Shown here piece by piece: positions 8,231 through 18,099 of a DNA stretch of 64,000 nt (position 1 is the first letter of the stretch; each line of letters starts with the position of its first letter). Below the pieces are notes generated by a model. That model was given only the letters and a program-made list of their open reading frames with translations, ran no database searches and was not told where the DNA came from. The position numbers and the translations under genes were made by a program. This stretch comes from DATAXP01 sp036272935 (lineage in GTDB: Bacteria > Planctomycetota > Planctomycetia > Pirellulales > PNKZ01). The stretch is from NCBI GenBank assembly GCA_036272935.1, contig DATAXP010000003.1, forward strand, positions 101,795 to 165,794, written 5' to 3'.

Positions 8231-9608
8231 TTTCCTCCATCAACAAATGTTTATTCGCCATCGAAATGCCGCTGATGATCGAACCGATGATCCCCACCCA
8301 TCCTTGATCCGTGCCGCACACGAATAGGTTGCTCAAGTGCGTACGGCCGTCGGGATGCTTGTCGGGCGCGCCATAGATCGCCCCGTTCAAGTGCCCGGTG
8401 AAACGTCGTACCGTCGTGGGGGTGAACATGTCGGTCGCGATCACCGAGCTGCGGAAGTCGGGAACGAAGCGGACGGCCGACGCCGCCAGTTCATCGTACC
8501 CGCGCAGCTTGGCGCGTCGATAGTCGTCCTCACTCAGCGAAGCCCAGCGATCGAAGTTCGCCAGCGCCGTCACGCGCATCAGCCCCTCGCCCGAGGGCTC
8601 ATCGTAGACAAAATTGTTCGGCGAACAGATCACCCCGCTGCGCACGTCCATCAACGTGTCGGGCTTTTGCCAACGGAATTGCTGGCTATCGTTGAAGAAC
8701 ACGATCGTGCGGTCACAACCCAATTGCCGTGGCTGAACATTGAGCACCGACATCGATTCGACGAACGACAATTGTCCGGCCGAGCGGGCGTCGACCTCGC
8801 TGACATCTTCGCACAGCCGCATCGTCTCCAACCAACCGGCGCTCGACAGAATCGTGCGCCCCTCGACCTGGGTTTCATCGTCGAGCGTCACGGTCCGGGC
8901 TTCTTCGCCCTCGACCGCGATCGACCGCACGCCGGCGCGGAGCCGCAATTCACCGCCGAGGTCTTTGAACTTGCGCACGAGTTTTTTCAGGATGAGCCTG
9001 ACGCCCGCCAGCGGCCGGGCAAGCCCCTCGCAATAAATGCTGCGGAACATGACGCAGAACTGCGACCAATCCATATCGTGCTCGCGTGCCGAGCCGTAGT
9101 ACAGCAGTGGGCACAGCAGCATCTCGACGAGCAACGGATCGCTGATCGTTTCGTTCAGGATCGCACGGGCCGATTGCGTGTCGGCCGAGAAATCGAGATC
9201 GTCGTAGTCGCCGATCCGCGCGACGAGCGCTCGAAACCGATCGATCTGCTTCGGGAATTTCTGGGCGATCTCCGCTTCGAGGCGGCGGAAGTCGTTATCG
9301 AACTCGAGCGTGATGCCCGGAAACGCCACTCGTGAACCAACCTGCGGCTTCAGGGCTAGTTCGTCCCAGCCGATGCGCAGTTGCCGCAGCAGCCGGGCGA
9401 GCGGGCCGCGCTTGGTCCCTTTCGGGACGTAGTTCGTGATGGCGTGTAGGCCGACATCGTAATTGCGACCATCAAGGCGGTAGAACGAATTGAGCCCGCC
9501 GATCGTCGTGTGCCGTTCGAGGATGCACACCCGGCGATCGTAATACGCCAGCCGAATGCCCGCAGCCAGCCCCGACAGCCCGGCACCGATGATCAGCGTG
9601 TCGTACAT
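8223..9608 (-). CDS. CrtI-type FAD-dependent oxidoreductase (phytoene desaturase family), copy 1
   Basis: 461 residues starting MYDTLIIGAGLSGLAAGIRL, with the FAD-binding GxGxxG at residue 8 and ILERHTTIGGLNSFY after it. The C-terminal block NLFVCGTDQGWVGIIGSIISG is the family FAD-contact signature. It is clearly diverged from the second CrtI-type protein of the operon, so the pair is not a recent duplication; two successive redox steps or a heterodimer are possible. It follows the ACP gene after a heptad-repeat spacer. Substrate is unknown; acyl-ACP or a product of the cluster is inferred from neighbours. Confidence 0.85.
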   Translation of the reverse strand: MYDTLIIGAGLSGLAAGIRLAYYDRRVCILERHTTIGGLNSFYRLDGRNYDVGLHAITNYVPKGTKRGPLARLLRQLRIGWDELALKPQVGSRVAFPGITLEFDNDFRRLEAEIAQKFPKQIDRFRALVARIGDYDDLDFSADTQSARAILNETISDPLLVEMLLCPLLYYGSAREHDMDWSQFCVMFRSIYCEGLARPLAGVRLILKKLVRKFKDLGGELRLRAGVRSIAVEGEEARTVTLDDETQVEGRTILSSAGWLETMRLCEDVSEVDARSAGQLSFVESMSVLNVQPRQLGCDRTIVFFNDSQQFRWQKPDTLMDVRSGVICSPNNFVYDEPSGEGLMRVTALANFDRWASLSEDDYRRAKLRGYDELAASAVRFVPDFRSSVIATDMFTPTTVRRFTGHLNGAIYGAPDKHPDGRTHLSNLFVCGTDQGWVGIIGSIISGISMANKHLLMEESS

Positions 9609-9700
9609 GGAGGGGCCAGAGATTAGGGGGCAGGGATTAGGGGGCAGGGAGCAGGGACACGTGTAGCAGGCCGAATCCTGAATCCCGACCGCCGACCCTA
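9609..9700. repeat. Heptad-periodic hairpin spacer between ACP and CrtI-type genes
   Basis: On the minus strand it splits into 7-nt units such as GGCGGTC, GGGATTC, AGGATTC on the 5' side and CTCCCTG, CCCCCTA, ATCCCTG, CCCCCTA, ATCTCTG on the 3' side, which are mutually complementary. It begins at the TAG stop of the ACP gene (9698-9700) and runs to the ATG of the next gene, leaving no clear separate ribosome binding site. Confidence 0.85.
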
Positions 9701-9958
9701 GGTCTTCGCCAGATCGCGCATGCGCGGCTCGAGATACGCCACGGTGCTGTCCATCGACCGCAACTGGGGATAGTCCTCTTCGGGAACCTGGATGCGGTAG
9801 CGCTTACGTAGTTCCATCACGATGTCCAAGAAGTCCATGCTGTCCAGCTCGAGCTGCTCGCGGAACGACACGTCGTCCTTCAGGCCGCTGAGGTCGCTAT
9901 CGGGCGCGATGTCCGAAAGGATTTCGAGGACCGCGTCTTTAATTTCCGCCGATGTCAT
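9698..9958 (-). CDS. Acyl carrier protein
   Basis: 86-residue four-helix carrier protein with the phosphopantetheine-attachment motif ELDSMDFLDIV; Ser40 is the predicted attachment site. It carries growing acyl chains as thioesters. It lies 24 bp downstream of the FabF-like gene with a plausible CTGGAGC ribosome binding site, and ahead of the two CrtI-type genes, which argues for a dedicated carrier of this cluster rather than the housekeeping AcpP. RYRIQVPEEDYPQL replaces the more acidic helix II-III region usual in AcpP. Confidence 0.92.
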   Translation of the reverse strand: MTSAEIKDAVLEILSDIAPDSDLSGLKDDVSFREQLELDSMDFLDIVMELRKRYRIQVPEEDYPQLRSMDSTVAYLEPRMRDLAKT

Positions 9959-9982
9959 GCAGCGACGCTCCAGAAAGCCAAT

Positions 9983-11242
9983 TTAAAGGCGCTTGATGAT
10001 TACCACCGAGTTGATTCCCAGCATGCCGAACGAGTTGTTCAGGATGTACCGTGGCCGGGGAATTTCCTGCGGCTCGTTGACGACCAAGCCGCCGAGCGCG
10101 CACTGCGGATCAAGCTCGTCGACGTTGATCGTGGCGTGGCACACACCGTCGTCGAACGCAGGCAGATTGCCGGCCAACTCCAACGCCCCGGCAGCTCCCA
10201 TGGCGTGGCCGATGAAGCTCTTGGCGTTGTTGTAGCGCACATTTGGCGAAGTGCCGAACACCGATCGCAGCGCCTCGCACTCCTGCGTATCGCCGGTGGC
10301 GGTGCCGGTGGCGTGCGTGCTGACAATGTCGATCTCGTCGGCCGTGATCCCCGCGCTGTGAAGGGCTTTGCCGACGCACTCTGCCTGGCGCTGCGGGTTG
10401 GGGAGCACAAAATCGCTGGCGTCGCTGTTCATGGCGTAGCCGGCCAACTCGCCGTAGATTTTCGCGCCGCGAGCCCGCGCGTCGTCGTAGCGCTCGAGCA
10501 CGTACATGCAGCCCCCCTCGGCCACCACGATGCCGTTGCGTCGCATGTCGAACGGCCGCGAGGCTTTTGTCGGATCGTCGTGCGCGGCCAACGCCCCTTG
10601 GCTTTTGAAACTGGCGAAGATGCCGAAAGTTCGCACACTCTCCGAGACACCGCCAGCGAGCGCCACGTCGACTTCGCCAAGGCGCAGCATCTGCGCCCCT
10701 TGGATGAGCCCCGCGTTGCCGGCGGCGCAGGCGGCGCCGATCGTGTAGTGCGGTCCCGTGATGCCCATGTTCAGCGACACTTCGCCGGCCGGATTGTTGG
10801 CCACCGTGCGCGGGTTGTGGTGGTGCGACCAGAACTTGGTGTCGTAATCGAACCCCTTGAGCTCGTAGATCTCGTTCTCGGTTTCGACGTTGCCGTGCTC
10901 GGTAACGCCGACATAGACGCCGACCATCGACTTGTCGACGTTCGCCCAATCGAGCCCGGAATCGGCGACCGCCTCGCGGCTAGAATAAATGCCGACGCTG
11001 CCCGCCCGCGTGCCGCGGCGCACGTCTTTTTTCGATTGGTAGCGCAGCTCGTCGAAGTTGCAGATGCCCGCCAGCGTCGAGCCGACGTAGCGAATTTCGT
11101 ACGCGCTCACGCCGCTACGCCCGGCCAGCAAGGCCCCGCGAAACTCGGGCAGCGAGTTGCCATTCGGGGCGGTCAGACCGATGCCCGTGATGACAATCCG
11201 CTGCGAATCGGGCCGATCGGCCGGAACTGTCCCTGCGATCAT
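9983..11242 (-). CDS. Beta-ketoacyl-ACP synthase II (FabF/KAS II) family
   Basis: 419-residue condensing enzyme with the complete Cys-His-His triad: Cys172 in GAACAAGNAGL, His310 in STHATGTATGD and His346 in KSFIGHAMGAAG. It elongates acyl-ACP by decarboxylative condensation with malonyl-ACP. An AGGAAGGT site precedes ATG 11242. It is the first gene of the minus-strand operon that continues with ACP, two CrtI-type flavoproteins, FabZ and a FabI-like SDR. The first ten residues are an extension before the RIVITGIG start of the fold. It is probably a secondary-metabolism-type KAS rather than housekeeping FabF, judged from neighbours only. Confidence 0.92.
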   Translation of the reverse strand: MIAGTVPADRPDSQRIVITGIGLTAPNGNSLPEFRGALLAGRSGVSAYEIRYVGSTLAGICNFDELRYQSKKDVRRGTRAGSVGIYSSREAVADSGLDWANVDKSMVGVYVGVTEHGNVETENEIYELKGFDYDTKFWSHHHNPRTVANNPAGEVSLNMGITGPHYTIGAACAAGNAGLIQGAQMLRLGEVDVALAGGVSESVRTFGIFASFKSQGALAAHDDPTKASRPFDMRRNGIVVAEGGCMYVLERYDDARARGAKIYGELAGYAMNSDASDFVLPNPQRQAECVGKALHSAGITADEIDIVSTHATGTATGDTQECEALRSVFGTSPNVRYNNAKSFIGHAMGAAGALELAGNLPAFDDGVCHATINVDELDPQCALGGLVVNEPQEIPRPRYILNNSFGMLGINSVVIIKRL

Positions 11243-11275
11243 GCCACCTTCCTCGTCGAAGAATCGGAACTGTTG

Positions 11276-11304
11276 AGGTTACCGGTTTGCATCGATATTG
11301 ACAA
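11276..11304 (-). promoter_or_regulatory. Possible sigma70-type promoter of the FabF operon
   Basis: On the minus strand TTGTCA (11304-11299) and TAACCT (11281-11276) are 17 nt apart, putting transcription start about 25-30 nt before the FabF ATG. The -35 matches 5 of 6 consensus bases but the -10 only 3, so this is tentative. Confidence 0.3.
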
Positions 11305-11376
11305 GCATTCGGCCCTCGAAAACGCGTCGGCGGACAGGACTTGCAATCGCGACAGGTTCGGCGAACATAGAGCGAC

Positions 11377-11664
11377 ATGGCACGCATCGTCGCATTGAGC
11401 ATGATTGGGGTCGGCTTCGTGGCCGTCGTGGTCGCCACCGTGCTGGCATATCGCGAAGTCACGCTGCTTCCACCGGTCACGGTGACGTTCATTCAATGGA
11501 ACTACCGCATCACAATCAAGTACGACTTCTACACCGCCGACGGGACCACGAATTACTTGATCGTGTGGGCCGTTGGATTGGTGCTGGTTGCAATGGGTCT
11601 GTTGATCTTGAACACCTCGGAAAGCGAAAAAAAAAAGCTCTCCGCCGACGAACCGACGCCGTGA
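11377..11664 (+). CDS. Small two-helix membrane protein, unknown function
   Basis: 95 residues with hydrophobic helices at about 5-25 and 58-78, a hydrophilic loop (NYRITIKYDFYTADGTTNY) between them and a charged tail. It is not recognised. It starts 134 nt from the divergent FabF gene and precedes the dehydrogenase gene by 83 nt. The tail contains a run of nine adenines (11629-11637, encoding SEKKK), a possible slippage site. The regular hydrophobic pattern supports a real gene. Confidence 0.6.
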   Translation: MARIVALSMIGVGFVAVVVATVLAYREVTLLPPVTVTFIQWNYRITIKYDFYTADGTTNYLIVWAVGLVLVAMGLLILNTSESEKKKLSADEPTP

Positions 11665-11747
11665 GAACGCCTGCCGCTTCGCGCTTGCCCGCCGCGAATG
11701 TCCCCGAAGCTCACGCCGCCCCCGCCTCTTCGCGAAAGCCCCTCACC

Positions 11748-12731
<984 letters not shown>

Positions 12732-12778
12732 ACGGCGATCGCTCGCAGCGCGTGCGAGACGTAAATTCGCCGACTACA

Positions 12779-15700
12779 ATGACAAACCGTCGTCTTCCGA
12801 ACCTTCCTACCGCCCGGCTGGCCCCGATGTTGTTCGTACGTGCTTGGCTCCTGCTTGCAGCGCTGGTGACGGCAACGCAGATCGCTTTGGCCGCCGATGA
12901 CGAAGACGAAGAACCGGAATACCGTCCGGGCCTGGTAGCCCGTTATACCGATGCCGGCGGAACGACGCTCGTTCGCCGCGATGCCGACGTGCAATTTGCC
13001 TGGGGCGCCAAGGAGCCCGACGAACGACTCGATGGGGGTTCATTTCACGTTGCATGGTCGGGCCGCCTGTTCTCGATTGCGCCGGGCGAGTATCGACTGC
13101 ACGTGTTCGCCGCGGGACGTGTGCGGCTATCGTTGGCAGGAAAATCGCTCCTCGACAAGCAATCCGCCGAACCAGCATGGATGGCGGCTGAGCCGATCGA
13201 GTTGTCCTACGGCTACCATCCATTCACGCTTGAATACGAGCCAGCCGCCGACGCGGGACGAATCGGACTATTTTGGTCGGGACCGCAGTTCCAGCTCGAA
13301 CCGATTCCCGATCGGCATTTCTTCCATCTGCCCAACGAGGCGCCGCCTGAAACGTTCGAGCAAGGCGCGCTTTTGACGAGAGCCCTTCGCTGCACGGCGT
13401 GTCACGAAATTGCTGCTGACGAAAAGATCGTTGCGGCGCCGGGCCTGAATCGGTTGCGCGGAAATCTCGAGCCGGGGTGGCTCGTTGAGTGGTTGACTGC
13501 GAAGCCGCAAGCGAACGTCGAAGCCGTACCGCGGCGGATGCCGCACTTCGATTTTACGTCCGACGAAGCCCGCGCGATCGCCACTTATCTCTTCGCCACG
13601 TCGCAACAGTCGCCCGAGGCACCGAAGTTCCACGCTTCGATGGTTCCGACGCCGCCGTTGGAGCCCGGCAAAAAGAAGCCCAAAAAACCTCGCACTAAAC
13701 CGAGCGAGAAAGAAGGCGAACGGCTGGTGAACACACTCGGCTGCCTGGCTTGCCACCGGCTCGGCGATCGCGGTAGTCACGCGCTGTTCGGCGGCGGAGA
13801 GTTGACGGCAATTGCCGACAAGCGCCCGCCGACATTTTTCGCCCACTGGCTCACCAAGCCCGAGGAAATCAACCGCTCGCACCGCATGCCGGTGTTCCGG
13901 CTCGAAGCGATCGAATGGGCCGATCTGTCGACGTACCTGGCAACGCTCTCGGCTGCCAAGAGCGACGGAAAATCGTGGAAGCCAAAGATCGACGATCGCG
14001 AACTCATCGAGCTCGGCCGCCGCCTGGTAGTCGAACATCGCTGCGGCAACTGCCATGCACTGCCTGATGCCCCGCGTGAAGCACCGCAGCGATCGAAACT
14101 CGCCGAGCGAAGCCGCTGGGACCACGGATGCCTCGCAGCGCCGGACGAACGAACGCATCGCCCCGGCTACGAGCTCGCTGCCGTACAACAGACGACGGTC
14201 CGCGAGTACATTTTGGGTGCGAAGCACCGCAGTCCTACGCTGGACGGAGCCTACGTGCTCGCCGAACGCAACTGTTTGGGGTGCCATGCACGCGGCCTCA
14301 GTCCGGGCATAGCAGCGAACCTCGATGCCGTTGTGCGGGCTGACGGCGAACTGGGACCGTTGCTACCGACGCTCGCACCGCCCTCGCTCACGGGCGTTGG
14401 CGACAAGCTGCACGACGAGGCGCTTGCCGCAGCGATCTTGCTCAAGAACCCACCGCTGCGTCCGTGGTTGGCGATCCGCATGCCAAAATTCCCGCTGGAA
14501 GCGGAGGAGATGCGGAAGCTCGTCGGGATGTTCGTCGATCACGACCGCGTACCGCCGCTGCCGAGTGGACCTGCCGAGCCGGCCGCTGATCTGGCGCAGG
14601 TGCTTGCCGCGCGGCGACTCGTGACTGCCGAAGGCTTCGGCTGTACGAGCTGCCACAAGATCGGCTCGAGCGAGCCGGTGAAGGTGGCGCTCAACGCCCA
14701 CGGCACCGATTTGACGATGCTCGGCGAACGCATCCGCCGGCCGTGGTACGACCGCTGGGTGCGCAACCCGGCGCGGATCGTGCCTCGCATGGAGATGCCC
14801 GCGATCCAATTGCCCGTGCGCGGGGTACTGCACGACAACGTCAACGAGCAGCTTGCTGCCGTTTGGAACACGCTCAACACGCCCGGCTTCAATCCGCCAC
14901 CGCCGGGGCCTGTGCGCACCGTGCGCGCTCGCAACCTTCCGGGCGTCAACGAACCGGCAAGCATTTTGACCGACGTGCTCGAAGTGGGGGACGAAGTCTA
15001 CACGCGCCCGCTGATCATCGGCCTGCCGAACCGGCACAACGTGCTGTTCGACCTGGAAGCCGGTCGGTTGGCGAACTGGTGGATCGGCGACATGGCGATG
15101 CAGCGCACCCGCGGAAAGAGCTGGTACTGGACGCCCGGCGGCGACCCGCTGCTGCCGGTATTGCCGCAAGATGAATTGCCGCGATCCGATTATCGACTTC
15201 GCTCTCAGGGCGAAACAACGACGCCCGCCACGATCGGCCAGGTGCGCGCCGTGCTCGACAGTTTCGGACACTCCACCACAGGGGCGGCGTTCAGCTACCG
15301 GTTGTCGTTCGGCTCCATGCCACGAGAGTTGATCGTCACGGAAACGATCACCCCGCGACAAACTTCCTCGGGCTCCAGCGGGTTCCGGCGACGACTGGAG
15401 ATTACAGGACTGGCAACGGGTGACGAAATACTAATCGATCTGCTGCCGCGGAACTCGATCGCTGAGCCGTCGAAGGGCAAGCCGGCGATCGATGTGCTGA
15501 TGGTCCAAGGCTCGCCGCGCGAAGCCATTAGCGAGGGCGGCACTTGCGCGGTGCTTTCGAGCCGTCGGCCAGTGTGCGAACTGGATTACGTCGTCGATCT
15601 GCCCGTTGATCAGTTCCCGGTGACTGTGCCGGCGCTGCCAAATCCACCGGCGGTGAAGCTCGATGTGGTGCCGGGCTGGCAGGCGGTGCAATTGCCATTG

Positions 15701-17059
15701 CCGGTTGAAGAGATGGCAACCGGCTTCGATTGGCGAGCCGACGGCAGCCTGGTCTTTTCGTCGCTCAAAGGGCGCGTGTGTGTCGCTCGCGACACTGATG
15801 GCGACGGCATGGAAGACACCGTGACCCCGCTGAGCGACGACCTGGCCACGCCGTATGGCGTGGCGGCGAACAATGACGGCACCGTCGACGTGATCTGCAA
15901 GTACGGCCTGGTGCGCCTGCACGACGACGACAACGACGGTCGCGCGGAGCGCAGCGAAATCGTCGCCGATGGCTGGGGCATGACCAACGACTATCACGAT
16001 TGGGTGGTCGGCTTGCCGCGCGATAAAAACGGCGATTACATCGTCGCCTTGCCGTGTCAGCAGGACGATCGCGACGAGGCGGCTGCACGACTGCGCGGCG
16101 AGGCATTACGACTCGTCCCGCGCGAGCCGACTGCCGACAACCCTCGCCGATTCCGCATCGAGCCGTTTGCCGCCGGGCTGCGCTTCCCCATGGGCGTGGC
16201 GATCAACCGCGCCGGTGCGATCTTCGCCAGCGACAACCAGGGGAATTACAACCCTTACAACGAAATCAATCAACTCGTGCCAGGCCAGCGCTACGGGTTC
16301 ATCAACAAGCGCGACGTGCGACCCGGATTCAAACCGTCGTTCCAGACCGCGGCCATCGACCTGCCGCATCCCTGGACCCGCAGCGTGAACGGCATGTGCT
16401 TTCTCTACACGCCGCCTGCGCTGCGCGAGAAGCTCGGTCACCATGTGTTCGGACCGTTCGAGGGTCACCTGATCGGCTGCGAGTACACGACGCTTCGCCT
16501 GATCCGCATGACGCTCGAAAAGGTTGGCGACTCATACCAGGGGGCCGCTTATCCGTTTAGCATTGTGCCGCCGGAAGGGAAGCCGACGTTCGAGGGTCCG
16601 GTGGTCTGCGCGGTGTCGCCGCGTGGCGATTTGTACGTCGGCAACATGCGAGACAGCGGCTGGGGGGGCGGGCAGAACACCGGCTCATTCGTGCGGCTGC
16701 GTCCGACCGGCTACGTTCCCCTAGGGATTCACGAGGTGCGGGCGACGAGCGACGGCTTAACGATCAAGTTCACCGGCAAAGTCGATGCCCGCCGCGCCGC
16801 CGACGTGAAGAATTACTCGGTGCTTTCGTATCGTCGAATCGTCACGCCTGCCTATGGCGGCGAAAACGTCGACGAACGCGCCGGGCATGTGAAGAGTGTC
16901 CACGTCAGCGACGATGCACGGCGCGTGAAGTTGAAGATCGACGCCATGCGTGCCGGCCACGTCTACGAACTGCGCGTCGCCAACCTCGCCGCTGACGGAA
17001 AGCCGCTGCACCCGGCCGAGGCGTATTACACGCTGAAGCACGTGCCGAACGCGCGATGA
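12779..17059 (+). CDS. Secreted pentaheme c-type cytochrome with PA14 and beta-propeller domains
   Basis: 1426 residues. A signal peptide (MLFVRAWLLLAALVTATQIALA; ATG 12827 is an alternative start) leads into a PA14-like module at about 45-165. Five CxxCH heme sites follow: CTACH 205, CLACH 322, CGNCH 422, CLGCH 499 and CTSCH 622. A linker leads to a propeller of the glucose/sorbosone-dehydrogenase or NHL type (about 960-1310; GVAANNDGTVDV, FPMGVAINRAGAIFAS, CAVSPRGDLYVGN) and an Ig-like C-terminal domain. This is a planctomycete-type fusion of electron carrier and probable carbohydrate dehydrogenase or sensor. It probably acts in the periplasm. Substrate and electron partner cannot be told. 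The stop overlaps the next start (ATGA). Confidence 0.85.
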   Translation: MTNRRLPNLPTARLAPMLFVRAWLLLAALVTATQIALAADDEDEEPEYRPGLVARYTDAGGTTLVRRDADVQFAWGAKEPDERLDGGSFHVAWSGRLFSIAPGEYRLHVFAAGRVRLSLAGKSLLDKQSAEPAWMAAEPIELSYGYHPFTLEYEPAADAGRIGLFWSGPQFQLEPIPDRHFFHLPNEAPPETFEQGALLTRALRCTACHEIAADEKIVAAPGLNRLRGNLEPGWLVEWLTAKPQANVEAVPRRMPHFDFTSDEARAIATYLFATSQQSPEAPKFHASMVPTPPLEPGKKKPKKPRTKPSEKEGERLVNTLGCLACHRLGDRGSHALFGGGELTAIADKRPPTFFAHWLTKPEEINRSHRMPVFRLEAIEWADLSTYLATLSAAKSDGKSWKPKIDDRELIELGRRLVVEHRCGNCHALPDAPREAPQRSKLAERSRWDHGCLAAPDERTHRPGYELAAVQQTTVREYILGAKHRSPTLDGAYVLAERNCLGCHARGLSPGIAANLDAVVRADGELGPLLPTLAPPSLTGVGDKLHDEALAAAILLKNPPLRPWLAIRMPKFPLEAEEMRKLVGMFVDHDRVPPLPSGPAEPAADLAQVLAARRLVTAEGFGCTSCHKIGSSEPVKVALNAHGTDLTMLGERIRRPWYDRWVRNPARIVPRMEMPAIQLPVRGVLHDNVNEQLAAVWNTLNTPGFNPPPPGPVRTVRARNLPGVNEPASILTDVLEVGDEVYTRPLIIGLPNRHNVLFDLEAGRLANWWIGDMAMQRTRGKSWYWTPGGDPLLPVLPQDELPRSDYRLRSQGETTTPATIGQVRAVLDSFGHSTTGAAFSYRLSFGSMPRELIVTETITPRQTSSGSSGFRRRLEITGLATGDEILIDLLPRNSIAEPSKGKPAIDVLMVQGSPREAISEGGTCAVLSSRRPVCELDYVVDLPVDQFPVTVPALPNPPAVKLDVVPGWQAVQLPLPVEEMATGFDWRADGSLVFSSLKGRVCVARDTDGDGMEDTVTPLSDDLATPYGVAANNDGTVDVICKYGLVRLHDDDNDGRAERSEIVADGWGMTNDYHDWVVGLPRDKNGDYIVALPCQQDDRDEAAARLRGEALRLVPREPTADNPRRFRIEPFAAGLRFPMGVAINRAGAIFASDNQGNYNPYNEINQLVPGQRYGFINKRDVRPGFKPSFQTAAIDLPHPWTRSVNGMCFLYTPPALREKLGHHVFGPFEGHLIGCEYTTLRLIRMTLEKVGDSYQGAAYPFSIVPPEGKPTFEGPVVCAVSPRGDLYVGNMRDSGWGGGQNTGSFVRLRPTGYVPLGIHEVRATSDGLTIKFTGKVDARRAADVKNYSVLSYRRIVTPAYGGENVDERAGHVKSVHVSDDARRVKLKIDAMRAGHVYELRVANLAADGKPLHPAEAYYTLKHVPNAR

Positions 17060-18099
17060 CGGAAGCTGCGTCATTCTTGTTCCTCACGTGCCAGGTCGGG
17101 GCTGAGGGTGCCGTGAAGGGGGAGCTTGCGCGTCGCTGGCCGGAGTTCCGCTTTTCGTACTCCAGGCCGGGTTTCCTGACATTCAAGCTGCCGGCGAATC
17201 ATGAGCTGCCGGACGATTTCGATCTCCAATCGATCTTCACGCGCGCTCATGCGTTCAGCCTGGGGCGCGTCACCGGCGAGTCGCACGAGGCGCTCTCTGC
17301 GGCGACGTGGCAACTCGTCGGCGCGCGCCGGTTTCAGCATCTTCACGTTTGGCCGCGTGATGCCCTACCGGCCGGCGAGCATGGTTACGAACCGGGATTT
17401 ACCGACCATTCGCGCGCGGCCGAAGCAGCCCTTCGGACCCAGTGCCAGTTTCCACTGACGCCATCAGCATTACCCACGCCTAGTTCACAAGTGGTCCTCG
17501 ACGTCGTGCTCGTGAGCGAACACGAGTGGTTCGTCGGACACCATCGCACGCGCACTGGAACGTCGCGCTGGCCGGGCGGGATGCGCAACACACCCTTGCC
17601 CGCGGATGCCGTGAGCCGCGCGTGGCTAAAGATGGACGAGGCGCTACGTTGGTCCGGCTTGCCGGTACGCCGCGGCCAAACGGTTGCCGAGATCGGCTGC
17701 GCCCCGGGCGGATCGTGTCAGTCGCTCCTCGAGCGCGGCCTGATCGTGACGGGGATCGACCCGGCCGTGGTCGATGAACGGTTGCTGGCCCATCCGCGAT
17801 TCACGCACATCCGCAAGCGCGGCAGCGAAGTGCCGCGGCGCATGTTCGCGGCGACACGCTGGCTGGCGGCCGACATGAACGTCGCGCCTGAATACACGCT
17901 CGATACGGTCGAAGCCATTGTGACCCACCGGCAGGTGCGTATCCGCGGCCTGTTGCTCACGCTCAAGCTGCCCGACTGGTCGCTCGCGGCCGAGGTGCCC
18001 AAGTACCTCGATCGAATCCGCTCGTGGGGCTTTGCGAAGGTGCGTGCCCGGCAGTTGCAGCACAACCGCCAGGAAATCTGTGTTGCCGCGCTACGCTGA
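17056..18099 (+). CDS. RlmM-like SAM-dependent RNA methyltransferase
   Basis: 347 residues. The C-terminal Rossmann methyltransferase contains the SAM motif VAEIGCAPGGSCQSLLERG (from residue 210) followed by the GIDPAVVD acidic loop. The N-terminal part (LFLTCQVGAEGAVKGEL... FSYSRPGFLTFK) resembles the THUMP-like region of RlmM, the 23S rRNA 2'-O-ribose methyltransferase. RxGxSRWPGGMR near 167 is typical of this group. Its ATG overlaps the stop of the cytochrome gene by 4 bp, suggesting translational coupling although the functions look unrelated. Its 3' end overlaps convergent birA by 9 bp. RNA target is inferred from the family. Confidence 0.78.
   Translation: MTEAASFLFLTCQVGAEGAVKGELARRWPEFRFSYSRPGFLTFKLPANHELPDDFDLQSIFTRAHAFSLGRVTGESHEALSAATWQLVGARRFQHLHVWPRDALPAGEHGYEPGFTDHSRAAEAALRTQCQFPLTPSALPTPSSQVVLDVVLVSEHEWFVGHHRTRTGTSRWPGGMRNTPLPADAVSRAWLKMDEALRWSGLPVRRGQTVAEIGCAPGGSCQSLLERGLIVTGIDPAVVDERLLAHPRFTHIRKRGSEVPRRMFAATRWLAADMNVAPEYTLDTVEAIVTHRQVRIRGLLLTLKLPDWSLAAEVPKYLDRIRSWGFAKVRARQLQHNRQEICVAALR

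Noticed and set aside
10136..11398. 420-residue plus-strand ORF opposite FabF
   Set aside because: Antisense shadow of a gene with a complete catalytic triad; many such long antisense frames occur across the window because of high GC.
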